Below, one piece after another: positions 37,891-47,137 of a DNA stretch of 64,000 nt. Origin of the DNA: Baekduia alba (lineage in GTDB: Bacteria > Actinomycetota > Thermoleophilia > Solirubrobacterales > Solirubrobacteraceae); the NCBI RefSeq assembly GCF_028416635.1, contig NZ_CP114013.1:372001-436000 (forward strand), read 5' to 3'. Both the position numbers and the translations under genes were made by a program. How positions within the stretch are numbered: the first letter of the stretch is position 1; each line of letters opens with the position of its first letter. Below the pieces are notes generated by a model. That model made no database searches. It was not told the origin of the DNA and worked only from the letters and a program-made list of their open reading frames with translations.

Positions 37891-38934
37891 GTGTCGAAGC
37901 AGAGCTTCTTCAGGCTGGGTCAAGGGACAGTGGGCATGGTGACCGTCGGCGTCCTCGCCCTCGCCGCCGTGGGCTGCGGCAGCTCGGAATCGAGCTCGTC
38001 GGCCAAGGGGGGTGGCGGGTCGGCCTCGGGGTCCGTCTCGGGCAAGAAGGCCTTCGTCATCTCGTGTAGCGACGAGGTGCCGTTCTGCAACGCGTACAAC
38101 AAGACGATCGCGAGTCGGCTCGAGGCCGCCGGCATGAAGGTGACGACGCTCACCGACGCCTTCGACGCGGGGCTGCAGAACCAGCACATGAACCAGGCCA
38201 TCGCCCAGCACCCGGCAGCGATCGTCCTCAACGCCTCGAACTCCAGTGCGATCGTCCCCGCCGTCAAGCGCGCGGTGGCCGCCGGCGTCAAGGTCGTCAA
38301 CACCGATGCGCCGCTCTCCAGCGACGGTGTAGCGTCGTTGCAGGTCGTAGCCGACCACCAGGCGATGGGGCGCTTCGCCGCCGAAGGGCTCGTCGACGGG
38401 CTTCAGAAGGAAGGGGTCGACAAGGGCAGCGTCTTCGTCGCCGCCGGCGCGCTGGCCAGCAAGGCCGCGCAGGAGCGCGTCGAGGGCTTCAAGACCACGA
38501 TGGCCAAGTACCCGCAGTACAAGATCGTCGCCGTCGACGACACCAGCTGGGACCAGAACAAGGCCACCCAGGTCGCCGCGCAGCGGCTGGCGCAGTACCG
38601 GTCCAGCGGCGGCATCAAGGGCGCCTACGGCATGAACGACTTGCTCGCGCTCGGCGTCATCAAGGCCGCCAAGCAGGCCGGCGTGAAGGTCGGGGTCAAG
38701 CAGAAGGGCGTTGTCGTGGTCGGCGGGAACTGCCTGGCGCCGGGCATCCCGGCGGTCAAGGACGGGTCGCTCTACACCAGCGGCACCCAGACGCCCGTCC
38801 CCCAAGGCGACGCCGTCGCCAAGAACACGATCGCGCTGTTGGAGGGCCAGAAGCTCCCGCCGGTGGTCACGGTGAAGGAGTACAAGATCACGGCCGACAA
38901 CGTGAACCAGTTCGCCGGGGAATGCACGTTCTAG
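37891..38934 (+). CDS. sugar ABC transporter substrate-binding lipoprotein (RbsB type)
   Basis: A 347-residue periplasmic-binding-protein-type I receptor. The N-terminus has a hydrophobic leader ending AAVGC, a plausible lipobox, followed by a Ser/Gly linker. The binding domain shows NAYNKTIASRLEAAG, DAGLQNQHMNQAIAQ and AIVLNASNSSAIVPAVKRA, as in ribose/galactose-type receptors. The ligand is unknown. It is the first gene of a plus-strand operon running to the LacI gene. GTG start; the operator and promoter are about 90 bases upstream. Confidence 0.92.
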   Translation: MSKQSFFRLGQGTVGMVTVGVLALAAVGCGSSESSSSAKGGGGSASGSVSGKKAFVISCSDEVPFCNAYNKTIASRLEAAGMKVTTLTDAFDAGLQNQHMNQAIAQHPAAIVLNASNSSAIVPAVKRAVAAGVKVVNTDAPLSSDGVASLQVVADHQAMGRFAAEGLVDGLQKEGVDKGSVFVAAGALASKAAQERVEGFKTTMAKYPQYKIVAVDDTSWDQNKATQVAAQRLAQYRSSGGIKGAYGMNDLLALGVIKAAKQAGVKVGVKQKGVVVVGGNCLAPGIPAVKDGSLYTSGTQTPVPQGDAVAKNTIALLEGQKLPPVVTVKEYKITADNVNQFAGECTF

Positions 38935-40487
38935 ACGATGCTCGCGCGGGGGCGTCGGCCACCGGCCGGCGTCCACTGCTCACCGTCCGGTCGGTCTCCC
39001 GCCGCTTCGGCGCCATCACGGCGCTGAACGGCGTGAGCCTGACGATCGCCGAGGGCGAGATCCTCGGGCTGTGCGGGCACAACGGCGCCGGCAAGAGCAC
39101 GCTGGTCAAGGTGCTCACCGGCCTGGTCAGCCCCGATGGTGGCGAGATCGCGCTCGACGGCGAGGTGGTCGCGCTGCGCGGGCCGCGCGACGCGCAGGCC
39201 GCCGGCATCGCGCTCGTCGACCAGGAGCTGAGCATCATCTGCGAGCTCACGGTCGCCGAGAACCTGCTTCTGGGCGACATCAGCACCGCGCTGCTCACGC
39301 GCCGGGCAGCGCGCCGGCGCCTGTGTGTCGAGCTGCTGGAACGCGTCGGGCTCGGCGCCGTCGACCCGGACCAGCCGGCCGCGTGGCTGACGCTCGCCGA
39401 GCGCCAGCTCCTCGAGATCGGCCGCGCACTGCACCGCAACGCGCGTCTGCTGATCCTCGACGAGCCGACCGCGACGCTGAGCAAGGCCGAGATCGACCGG
39501 GTCTTCGCGGCGGTCCGCGAAGTCGCGTCACGCGGCCGCGCCGTCATCTTCATCTCCCACCGCCTCGACGAGGTGCTCACGCTCTGCGACCGCGCGACGG
39601 TCATGCGGGATGGCGCCGTCGTCGCCGACCACGCGGTCGGCGAGCTGGACCGCGCGCGGCTCGTCCGGCTGCTCGTCGGCGAGGCCGGCCACATCGGCCC
39701 GGCAGCGTCCGCCCGCCGTGTCGAGCCGGCCCAACGGCGTGTCGCGCTCACCGCCCGGCGCCTGGTCGTCGCGCCGGTCGTTGCCGATGTGGGCCTCGAC
39801 CTCTTCGCCGGAGAGGTCGTCGGGCTCGCCGGTCAGATCGGCTCCGGAACCCAGGACGTCCTGCGAGCGCTGGCCGGCGTCGAGCCGTCGGCCACCGGCG
39901 ACGTCAGCGTCGGCGATCAGCCTCTGACGCTCGGGACGCCGCACGGCAGCATTCGCGCGGGCGTCGCGTACGTCTCGGGTGACCGCAAGGGCGAGGGCCT
40001 ATTCCTGGGTCAGTCGATCGCGCAGAACCTCTTGGCCACGCGGCTGGACACGCTCGGCCGAGGTGGGGTGCTGTCAGGGCGCGGCCTGACGGCGGCGGCT
40101 CGAGCGCTGGCGACGACAGTCGGCGTCGACGCCGCGCGCACGGCGCACGCGGTCGAGACGCTGAGCGGCGGCAACCAGCAGAAGGTGTTCATCGGCCGCT
40201 GCCTCGACCAGGAAGGGATCGACGTGTTGCTCCTCGACGACCCGACCCGCGGGGTCGACGTCGGAGGGCGCGCCGACATCCACGCGCTGGTTCGCGGGTT
40301 CGCCGACGCCGGCGGCGCCGTGCTCTTCGCCAGCTCCGAGCTCGACGAGCTCTTCGACCTCGCCGACGTCATCGTCACGATGTTCGAGGGCGCCGTCGTC
40401 GCGGTCCGGCCGCGCGCCGCGTGCGTCGCGAGCGGGGTGCTGACCGAGATGACGACTGGATGCGTCGCCGGTGAGGCCCCGTCATGA
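38922..40487 (+). CDS. sugar ABC transporter ATPase (RbsA type, two NBDs)
   Basis: A 521-residue fused double ATPase. NBD1 has Walker A GHNGAGKSTL and Walker B LLILDEPTATL; NBD2 has a degenerate P-loop (GQIGSGTQDVL), signature LSGGNQQKVFIGR and LLLDDPTRGVDVG. A degenerate second P-loop is normal for this family. It overlaps the receptor gene by 13 bases and powers import of the same sugar-like compound through the two permeases downstream. Confidence 0.93.
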   Translation: MHVLDDARAGASATGRRPLLTVRSVSRRFGAITALNGVSLTIAEGEILGLCGHNGAGKSTLVKVLTGLVSPDGGEIALDGEVVALRGPRDAQAAGIALVDQELSIICELTVAENLLLGDISTALLTRRAARRRLCVELLERVGLGAVDPDQPAAWLTLAERQLLEIGRALHRNARLLILDEPTATLSKAEIDRVFAAVREVASRGRAVIFISHRLDEVLTLCDRATVMRDGAVVADHAVGELDRARLVRLLVGEAGHIGPAASARRVEPAQRRVALTARRLVVAPVVADVGLDLFAGEVVGLAGQIGSGTQDVLRALAGVEPSATGDVSVGDQPLTLGTPHGSIRAGVAYVSGDRKGEGLFLGQSIAQNLLATRLDTLGRGGVLSGRGLTAAARALATTVGVDAARTAHAVETLSGGNQQKVFIGRCLDQEGIDVLLLDDPTRGVDVGGRADIHALVRGFADAGGAVLFASSELDELFDLADVIVTMFEGAVVAVRPRAACVASGVLTEMTTGCVAGEAPS

Positions 40488-40578
40488 GGCCTCCTGTCTC
40501 AGCCCCCGGCGTCGCCAGCCCCTGCGTACAGCGGACCGGACGCGAGACGCTCGCGCAGATGGAGGAGGCGGACCGAAC

Positions 40579-40734
40579 ATGAGCACGCAACGCCACGTCG
40601 ACCATCCCAAGCCGCCGGCCGGCGGCCGTCCGAACATGCCACCGAAGCACGCGCGGCGCTCGCAGCGGGACCTCGTCCTGGCCTCGCTGGTGCGGTGCCC
40701 CGACCCTTCGGCAGCGACAAGGAAGGGCGCATGA
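40579..40734 (+). CDS. possible 51-aa peptide between ATPase and permease genes
   Basis: The 275-base gap between the ATPase and permease genes holds a short frame (MSTQRHVDHPKPPAGGRPNM at the start) preceded by GGAGGAG ten bases upstream. It is His/Pro/Arg-rich and resembles nothing I know. It may be a non-coding spacer instead. Confidence 0.25.
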   Translation: MSTQRHVDHPKPPAGGRPNMPPKHARRSQRDLVLASLVRCPDPSAATRKGA

Positions 40735-40762
40735 CCGCGACCAGAACCGCGGAGGATGGCCG

Positions 40763-41755
40763 ATGAGCGCCCTGGGCGCCGAGGACATCGCGATGACGGC
40801 GGTGACCGGGACCGCGCGGCGCCGCGCGCGGGCGCTCGCCGAGCCGCTGGCCTTCGTCTTGCTCGCCGCGCTGCTGGTCTACGGCGCTGCGTCGACAAGC
40901 GGCTTCCTGACCTGGGACAACGTCAAGGCGATCCTGGCCTCGATGGGCTTCGTCGGGATCGTCGCCGTCGGCATGACGCTGATCATGATCGGCGGCAACC
41001 TCTTCTCGCTGTCGCTCGGCACCACCACAGCGGTGACCGCGATGGCCTTCTTGGCCGCGCTGCGCTTCGGCGTCGTCCCGGCGATCGCTATCTCCGTCCT
41101 GTTGGGGGCGGCGATCTGCGCGGTCCAGGGCGTGCTCGTCGGCGGCTTGGCCGCCAACCCGATCATCGTCACGATCGCGGCGGGCTCGCTTCAGGCCGGT
41201 GCGGCGTCGGGGATCAGCGGTGGTCGCTCGATCCAACCCAGCGCCACGGCACACGCCTACTCCTTCCTGGCCGACCCGATCCTCGGGATCCCGTTCTCGA
41301 TCTACGTGCTGCTCGCGCTGGTCGTAGCCGGAGAGCTCCTGCTGCGCCGGACGCGCGCCGGACGCCAGCTCTACCTGGTCGGCGAGAGCCGCCGCGCGGC
41401 GTTTGTCGCCGGGCTGCCGGTCACGCGGGTGACCACGATCGCCTTCGCCCTGGCGGGCGCCTGCGCCGCAGTCGCGGGCGTGCTCATCGGCGCGTTCAAC
41501 CAGAACGCCTCGCTGTTGCTCACCGGCACCTACACCTATGACGCGATCTCGGCAGCGATCGTCGGCGGCAACGCGATCAACGGCGGTCGCGGATCGGTGC
41601 TGCGGTCGGTGCTCGGTGCGCTGGTGATCGCCACCGTGACCGACTTGATGTTGTTGCGCCATTACAGCACCGGCGCGCAGATCCTCGTGAAGGGCGTGAT
41701 CGTGATCGTGTTCGTCATCGTGTTGAACTCGACGCGTCTGGGGCGGCGAGCATGA
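40763..41755 (+). CDS. sugar ABC transporter permease (RbsC type), first
   Basis: A 330-residue membrane protein with about eight hydrophobic segments. The permease signature region reads LYLVGESRRAAFVAGLPV, equivalent to the AxGxNxxAAxxxGI of RbsC. It overlaps the second permease by four bases (ATGA), implying a heterodimeric channel as in the Lsr and Fru-type importers. Confidence 0.9.
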   Translation: MSALGAEDIAMTAVTGTARRRARALAEPLAFVLLAALLVYGAASTSGFLTWDNVKAILASMGFVGIVAVGMTLIMIGGNLFSLSLGTTTAVTAMAFLAALRFGVVPAIAISVLLGAAICAVQGVLVGGLAANPIIVTIAAGSLQAGAASGISGGRSIQPSATAHAYSFLADPILGIPFSIYVLLALVVAGELLLRRTRAGRQLYLVGESRRAAFVAGLPVTRVTTIAFALAGACAAVAGVLIGAFNQNASLLLTGTYTYDAISAAIVGGNAINGGRGSVLRSVLGALVIATVTDLMLLRHYSTGAQILVKGVIVIVFVIVLNSTRLGRRA

Positions 41756-42741
41756 GGCCCGGGCGTCCGACCTTGACCCTGCTGGCGATGCTGGCTGGCT
41801 TCCTGGTGATCCCGGTGCTGAGCGGCGACGGCGTGACGACGAGCAACGCCTACGACGTCAGTCAGTACTTCGCCTCGCTGGGGCTGGTGGCGCTCGCTCT
41901 GACCTTGACCATGGTCGCGGGGGAGTTCGACCTGTCGGTCCCGGCCACCTACCTGCTGGGATCGATGGTCGCGGTCAAGGTCGGCGGCGGCTCGCCGCTG
42001 CTCGGGGTCGTCGTGGCGGTGCTCGCCGCGGCCGCGGCCGGGGTGGTCCAGGGAGCGATCGTCGCCAAGCTGAACCTCAACTCGATGAGCGTGACGCTCG
42101 GCGGCTACCTCGCGATCATCGGCGTCGTGTACCTGCTCGGCCACTCCAAGACCGTGCAGTTCGACAACTTCACGCTCGGCGCGGACCTCGACCAGGCCCG
42201 TCTCTTCGGCGTCGTCTCCCTGCGCGCGCTGATCGCGTTCGCGGTCTTTGCCGCGACCGGAGCCATCCTGACCGCGACGCGGCTGGGCGCCGAGCTGCGG
42301 GCCGTCGGCGCCGACCGGCGGTCCGCTCGGACCGCGGGCGTCCGGGTCGATCCCGTGCTCATCGCGGTCTTCGCGACCTCGGGTGCGCTCTGCGCGCTGG
42401 CCGGCGCGCTACAGGGCTTCGCCCTGTCCTACGCCGAGCCGACGACCTCGACCACCTCGCTCGTCTTCGCGGCCACCTCCGCGCTGCTGGGCGGGGTCAG
42501 TCTGAGCGGTGGCGTCGGCACGGTCCGCGGCGTCGCCTGCGGCGTCATCGCCCTGAGCCTGCTGCAGGAGCTGCTCGCGGTCCTGGCCGTCAGCGACTAC
42601 GTCAACGACCTGATCACCGGCGGCCTGCTGGTCGTCGTCGCGCTGCTGAGCGCGCCGGACCTGCTCCGCCGCTGGCGGGCCGTCGAGGCGCGCCGGCGGG
42701 GCATCGAACCTTCCATCACCACATCGCAAGGAGCAGCATGA
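41752..42741 (+). CDS. sugar ABC transporter permease (RbsC type), second
   Basis: A 329-residue paralogue of the preceding gene: MVAGEFDLSVPATYLLGSMV, then LRAVGADRRSARTAGVRVD as the permease signature, and LLGGVSLSGGVGTVRGVACG. Together with the first permease it should form the membrane channel. It overlaps the SDR gene by four bases. Confidence 0.9.
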   Translation: MRPGRPTLTLLAMLAGFLVIPVLSGDGVTTSNAYDVSQYFASLGLVALALTLTMVAGEFDLSVPATYLLGSMVAVKVGGGSPLLGVVVAVLAAAAAGVVQGAIVAKLNLNSMSVTLGGYLAIIGVVYLLGHSKTVQFDNFTLGADLDQARLFGVVSLRALIAFAVFAATGAILTATRLGAELRAVGADRRSARTAGVRVDPVLIAVFATSGALCALAGALQGFALSYAEPTTSTTSLVFAATSALLGGVSLSGGVGTVRGVACGVIALSLLQELLAVLAVSDYVNDLITGGLLVVVALLSAPDLLRRWRAVEARRRGIEPSITTSQGAA

Positions 42742-43496
42742 ACCGCTTCACCGACCAGGTCGTGCTCATCACCGGAGGTGGGTCTGGCATCGGTCGGACC
42801 ACCGCCGCCGCGTTTGCTGCTGAGGGCGCCGCGGTCGTCGTGGCCGGTCGCAACGAGGAGCGCCTGGCCGAGACGGTCGCCGCGATCGCCGACGCCGGCG
42901 GCGAGGCCGTCGCGGTGGCGGCCGACGTGACCGACGAGGCCTCGGTCGCGGCGCTGGTCGCCGCGACCGTCGAGCGCTACGGCAGCCTCGACGTGGCCTT
43001 CAACAACGCCGGCGTCGGCGCCCCGCCCGCTCCGCTCGCCGAGTTGGAGGAGTCGGTCTGGCGCTCGGTGCTGGACGCCAACCTCACGGGCCTGTGGTTG
43101 TGCCTCAAGCATGAGATGGCCTACATGAGGGACAACGGCGGCGGCGCGATCGTCAACGTGGCCTCCAACATCGGCGCGCACGTCAGCCGTCCGGGCATGG
43201 GCGCCTACGCGGTCAGCAAGGCCGGCGTCAGCACGCTCACCCGCATCGCCGCCCTGGAGGGCATCGCCGACGGCGTTCGCGTCAACGCGGTCAGTCCCGG
43301 CGCCAGCGACACCCCCATGTCGCTGCGCCCCGGCGAGACCGAGGACGACCGCGCGGCGCGGATCGCCCAGGCCATCCCGCTGGGCCGCGTCGGCACCCGC
43401 GACGAGGTCGCCTCCGCGGTCCTGTGGCTGGCCTCCGCGGGCGCGGGCTTCGCGGTCGGCCACGACCTCGTCGTCGACGGCGGCGCGAGCGCCTGA
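42738..43496 (+). CDS. short-chain dehydrogenase/reductase (SDR)
   Basis: A 252-residue classical SDR. The cofactor motif is ITGGGSGIGRTTAA, the structural motif is FNNAGVGAP, and the catalytic Ser-Tyr-Lys are in VASNIGAH and GAYAVSKAG. The Gly-rich loop with a following acidic residue absent (AGRNEER) suggests NADP or mixed preference. It probably oxidises a hydroxyl of the imported compound. Coupled by overlap to the permease gene. Confidence 0.9.
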   Translation: MNRFTDQVVLITGGGSGIGRTTAAAFAAEGAAVVVAGRNEERLAETVAAIADAGGEAVAVAADVTDEASVAALVAATVERYGSLDVAFNNAGVGAPPAPLAELEESVWRSVLDANLTGLWLCLKHEMAYMRDNGGGAIVNVASNIGAHVSRPGMGAYAVSKAGVSTLTRIAALEGIADGVRVNAVSPGASDTPMSLRPGETEDDRAARIAQAIPLGRVGTRDEVASAVLWLASAGAGFAVGHDLVVDGGASA

Positions 43497-43542
43497 GCTT
43501 CCTTCTAAACCCCTCTGACCCCACCCGGGAGAACCAACACCG

Positions 43543-43848
43543 ATGAGCGACACCACCACCATCGCCGTCCTCGTGCGGCTGCATGTCCAGGACGGCACCG
43601 AAGCGCCGTTCCTGTCCGAGCTCAGCGCCGTCCTGGAGAAGGTCCGCGACGAGCCGGCGTGCATCTCGATCCAGGCCTACCAGGACGGCGCTGACCCGTG
43701 TGACTTCGTCCTCGTGGAGATCTGGCGGAGCCGCGCGGAGTTCGAGGAGTTCGACGGCAACCGCGAGTACCTTGCCGAGTACATGTCGCGGGCGAAGCTG
43801 ATGTGGTCGCGCCCGCGCGACCTCTCGATCTGGAACCAGGTGGCCTGA
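43543..43848 (+). CDS. ABM-superfamily (antibiotic biosynthesis monooxygenase fold) protein
   Basis: A 101-residue ferredoxin-like protein: VLVRLHVQDGTEAPFLSEL, EPACISIQAYQDGADPCDFVLVEIW and AEYMSRAKLMW, the pattern of small ABM/YgiN proteins. Members can be cofactor-free oxygenases or isomerases of quinols and sugars, including LsrG-type isomerases. It lies two bases before the triple-Rid gene. Confidence 0.82.
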   Translation: MSDTTTIAVLVRLHVQDGTEAPFLSELSAVLEKVRDEPACISIQAYQDGADPCDFVLVEIWRSRAEFEEFDGNREYLAEYMSRAKLMWSRPRDLSIWNQVA

Positions 43849-43850
43849 CC

Positions 43851-45125
43851 ATGACCCAGGGCCTGCTCCCCGCGCCGGCGTGGCGACGCGCCGGCGACTT
43901 CGTGTACGTCTCGTCGATCCATCCTGTCGACGACGACGGAGCGTTGGTGCGTTCGTCGTCCGCGACGCCCTACGCAGGTCCGTCGGAGGTGGCCACGCAG
44001 ACGCGCGCGATCCTCGCGACGCTCGAGCACACGCTGCGCGATGCGGGCACGACGCTGGAGCGTGTGCTCAAGGTGGAGGTGTTGCTCACCGACGCCGCGG
44101 ACTTCCCGGAGTTCAAGCACGCCTACGCCCAGGTGTTCCGCGATGACCTGCCGGCCGCGACCTCGATCGTCGTCGGTGACGAGCACCTGGTCGAGGGCGT
44201 GCGCGTGACGCTGCACGCGGTGGCGCTGGCCGCCGACTCGACCTACGAGCGGACGGTGATCCGCACAGACGACGTCCCTGACCCGACCGATGCCGAGCAC
44301 GCCTCGCTGGCTGTCGCCGCCGGACCGTTCGTCTTCTGCTCGGGCTTCCCGGCGACGGACTTCACGACCGGCATCCCCGTCGGGACGACGCCCGGCACGC
44401 CGTTTCACGGCAACAACGCGCAGATGCAGGCGCGGTACGTCATCGAGAACCTGCAGAAGGTGCTCGCCGCGGCCGGGACGAGCATCGACCAGGCGGTCAA
44501 GGTCCAGTTCTACGAGGACGACCTGTACAACTTCGCCTTCGTCGACCAGGAGTGGGGTAAGGTCATCGGCGTACCGCCGTCGCGCAGCTCGATGGCGACC
44601 CGCGGGTTCCTCGTCCCGGGCGCGGTGTGGATCGTCAACCTCCTCGGTCTCGTGCCGGGCCATGGCCTCGAGAAGGAGGAGACCCGGGCCGGGATCCCGT
44701 GGCATCCGGTCGACGCCGGCAAGGCCAACTTCTCGCCCGGCATTCGCGCGGGGGACTGGCTGTTCACCGCCGGCCAGGTGCCGGTGCCGGACATCAGCAA
44801 CCCGGACTGGGTCGGCGTGCCGCCCGGGCTTCCTCATTACTGGGACCGCATGGAGCTCGAGACCGACTTCACCATGAAGCTGCTCGTCACGCAGCTGGAG
44901 TCCAACGGCTTCGCGCTGGAGGACGTGGTCGACGCGCGCATCTACCTCGTCGACCCGCGCCGCGACTTCCGCGGCTTCGCGCGGTCGTGGGAGCGGACGT
45001 TCGCCGGCATCGAGGCGCGCCCGGCGATGAGCCTGATCCCGTCCACGCAACGCGACGGCTCGTCCGGCGTGCTGATCGAGGGTCCGGGCATCGAGATCGA
45101 CCTGACCTGCAAGAAGGGCGGCTGA
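43851..45125 (+). CDS. Rid-superfamily protein with three tandem domains
   Basis: A 424-residue protein. Three Rid (YjgF) repeats can be seen: about 8-125 (RAGDFVYVSSIHPVDDDG), 140-280 (AAGPFVFCSGFPATDF) and 295-420 (RAGDWLFTAGQVPVPD). Each has the VxVxVxLTDxxDF-like strand and helix. None shows the C-terminal IExxAxR Arg of active RidA deaminases. Single Rid proteins trimerise with active sites at the interfaces; three domains in one chain may form a complete trimer by itself. Substrate unknown; the context is catabolic. Confidence 0.85.
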   Translation: MTQGLLPAPAWRRAGDFVYVSSIHPVDDDGALVRSSSATPYAGPSEVATQTRAILATLEHTLRDAGTTLERVLKVEVLLTDAADFPEFKHAYAQVFRDDLPAATSIVVGDEHLVEGVRVTLHAVALAADSTYERTVIRTDDVPDPTDAEHASLAVAAGPFVFCSGFPATDFTTGIPVGTTPGTPFHGNNAQMQARYVIENLQKVLAAAGTSIDQAVKVQFYEDDLYNFAFVDQEWGKVIGVPPSRSSMATRGFLVPGAVWIVNLLGLVPGHGLEKEETRAGIPWHPVDAGKANFSPGIRAGDWLFTAGQVPVPDISNPDWVGVPPGLPHYWDRMELETDFTMKLLVTQLESNGFALEDVVDARIYLVDPRRDFRGFARSWERTFAGIEARPAMSLIPSTQRDGSSGVLIEGPGIEIDLTCKKGG

Positions 45126-46085
45126 GTGCGGATCGACGTTCACACGCACGTCATCCCGCCCGAGCTCGTCGCCCGGACAGAAACCACGGGCGGGCTCTTC
45201 GGCGTCCGGCGCGACGGCGACACGCTGGTCCACCCGGAGGGGTTCAGCGCGCCGTTGACCGCGGACTTCTACGACGTCGATGCGCTCTTGGCCCGGATGG
45301 ACGGCAACGGGATCGACCGCTCCGTCGTGTCGCTCGCCCCGCCGCTGCTGTTCTACGACCTCGATGCGGTCGCGGCGGTCGCCTTCGCACGAGAGGTCAA
45401 CGACGCGCTGGTCGCGCACGTCGCCCGAGATCCGCGGCTCGCCGCGGTCGCACACCTCCCGATGCAGGATCCGGAGGCGGCGGCCGAGGAGCTCGAGCGC
45501 GCGGTCGTCCTCGGCCTCCGCGGTGCGCAGATCGGCACCAACGTCGGCGACCTGCCGCTCGACGACGCGCGCTTCACCCCGGTGCTCGCGACGGCTGAGC
45601 GGCTTGGGGTTCCGCTGATCCTGCATCCGTACTTCGTAGGGCCCAAGCCCCGGCTGGAGCCGTTCTTCCTCACCAACTCGATCGGCAACCCGCTCGACAC
45701 CGCCATCGCCGCAGCGCGGCTGATCCACACCGGCGCGCTGGATCGTCACCCCGGGCTGGAGGTCGTGCTCGTCCACGGCGCGGGCTACCTGCCCTATCAG
45801 CTGGGGCGCCTCGATCACGCGTTCCGGGTGCGCCCCGAGGCGCGCGCGGCGATCGAGCGACCGCCGAGCAGCTACCTGCGCCGCTTCCGCATCGACACGC
45901 TCACGCACTCCGTCGACGCGCTGCGGTTCCTCGCCGAGCAGGCCGGGCCCGACCGCCTCCTGCTGGGCACCGACCTGCCCTATGACATGGCCGACGTCCG
46001 CCCGCTCGATGCCATCGCCGCGGCCGGCGTGGACGCCGATCAGCTCGGCGCCAACGCGGCGCAGATGCTAGGACTAGGAGCCTGA
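45126..46085 (+). CDS. amidohydrolase-2 family protein (ACMSD-like)
   Basis: A 319-residue TIM-barrel metal enzyme. The N-terminal HxH (RIDVHTHVIPPE), His in LILHPYFVG, a later His in EVVLVHGAGYLPYQLGR and Asp in LLGTDLPYD form the metal and catalytic set of the ACMSD/gamma-resorcylate decarboxylase family. These enzymes decarboxylate or hydrate without redox cofactor. GTG start immediately after the triple-Rid stop codon. Confidence 0.88.
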   Translation: MRIDVHTHVIPPELVARTETTGGLFGVRRDGDTLVHPEGFSAPLTADFYDVDALLARMDGNGIDRSVVSLAPPLLFYDLDAVAAVAFAREVNDALVAHVARDPRLAAVAHLPMQDPEAAAEELERAVVLGLRGAQIGTNVGDLPLDDARFTPVLATAERLGVPLILHPYFVGPKPRLEPFFLTNSIGNPLDTAIAAARLIHTGALDRHPGLEVVLVHGAGYLPYQLGRLDHAFRVRPEARAAIERPPSSYLRRFRIDTLTHSVDALRFLAEQAGPDRLLLGTDLPYDMADVRPLDAIAAAGVDADQLGANAAQMLGLGA

Positions 46086-47137
46086 TGAGCCAGCGGCCGG
46101 TGACCCTTCGCGACGTGGCCGAGGCTGCGGGCCTCCACATCAGCACCGTCTCGCGCGTCCTCAGCCCTGAGACCCGCGGACTGGTCAACGAGAAGACCGC
46201 GCAGCGGATCGACGCGATCATCGCCGAGCTCGGCTACGAGCCCAACCGCGTGGCCCGCGGGCTGAAGACGCGGCGCTCGATGACCGTCGGCGTGCTCATC
46301 AACGACCTGACCAACCCGGTCTTCCCCTACGTGGTGCGTGGCATCGAGGACACGCTGGCCAAGAGCGGCTACACGCCGCTGGTCGCCAACACCGATGGCG
46401 ACCTCGACCGTCAGCGCCGCGGGTTCGACGCGCTCGCCTCGCGCCAGGTCGACGGGTTCATCCTGTCGACGGCCTTGCGCGAGGATCCACTGGTCGAGGA
46501 GATCCTGGACAAGGGGATCCCGCTGGCGCTGGTGGTCCGCAACGTCGACAACCACCGTGCCGCGGCCGTGACCTCCGACGAGCGCCTGGGCACACGCCTG
46601 GCCGTCGAGCATCTGGTCGAGCTGGGCCACGGCGCCATCGCCTGCGTCTCGGGCCCCGAGCACATCTCCACCGGCGCGGCGCGCCGCGCCGGCTTCGAGG
46701 AGGTGATGGCCGCGCGCGGACTGCGGGTCGCCGAAGGGCTCGTGCGGCCCACCACGGGCTTCACGATCAAGGAGGGCCAGCGCGTCATGAACGAGCTGCT
46801 CGATGGGGGGCCGCCCTTCACCGCGGTCGTCGCGGGCAACGACATGCTGGCCATCGGCTGCATCGACGCGCTGAAGGCGCGGGGCCTGCGCTGCCCCGAG
46901 GACGTGTCGATCATCGGCTTCAACGACATGTACATGGCCGGGCGGCTGACGCCCCCGCTGACCACGCTGCACGTGCCGTACTACGACCTGGGCGCCTATG
47001 CCGCCGACCTGTTCCTCGACCAGTTGGCCGGGCGGCCGCCGCGGGAGATCACGGTTGTCCAGAGCCTGATCGTCCGGGAGTCGACCGCTCCGCCGCCGGT
47101 CCGGCCGGCGGCGAAGCGACCGAAGCGCGCGGGCTAG
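46085..47137 (+). CDS. LacI-family transcriptional regulator of the island
   Basis: A 350-residue regulator: HTH and hinge (VTLRDVAEAAGLHISTVSRV, then ARGLKTRRS), then a PBP-I effector domain similar in fold to the operon's receptor (VGVLINDLTNPVFPYVVRGI, IIGFNDMYMAGRLTPPLTT). It is last in the importer operon, overlapping the amidohydrolase stop by one base, and four GCAAACGTTTGC-type palindromes in the island are its obvious targets. It is therefore autoregulated through operator 2. Its TAG stop shares a CTAG with the stop of the convergent M24 gene. Confidence 0.93.
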   Translation: MSQRPVTLRDVAEAAGLHISTVSRVLSPETRGLVNEKTAQRIDAIIAELGYEPNRVARGLKTRRSMTVGVLINDLTNPVFPYVVRGIEDTLAKSGYTPLVANTDGDLDRQRRGFDALASRQVDGFILSTALREDPLVEEILDKGIPLALVVRNVDNHRAAAVTSDERLGTRLAVEHLVELGHGAIACVSGPEHISTGAARRAGFEEVMAARGLRVAEGLVRPTTGFTIKEGQRVMNELLDGGPPFTAVVAGNDMLAIGCIDALKARGLRCPEDVSIIGFNDMYMAGRLTPPLTTLHVPYYDLGAYAADLFLDQLAGRPPREITVVQSLIVRESTAPPPVRPAAKRPKRAG

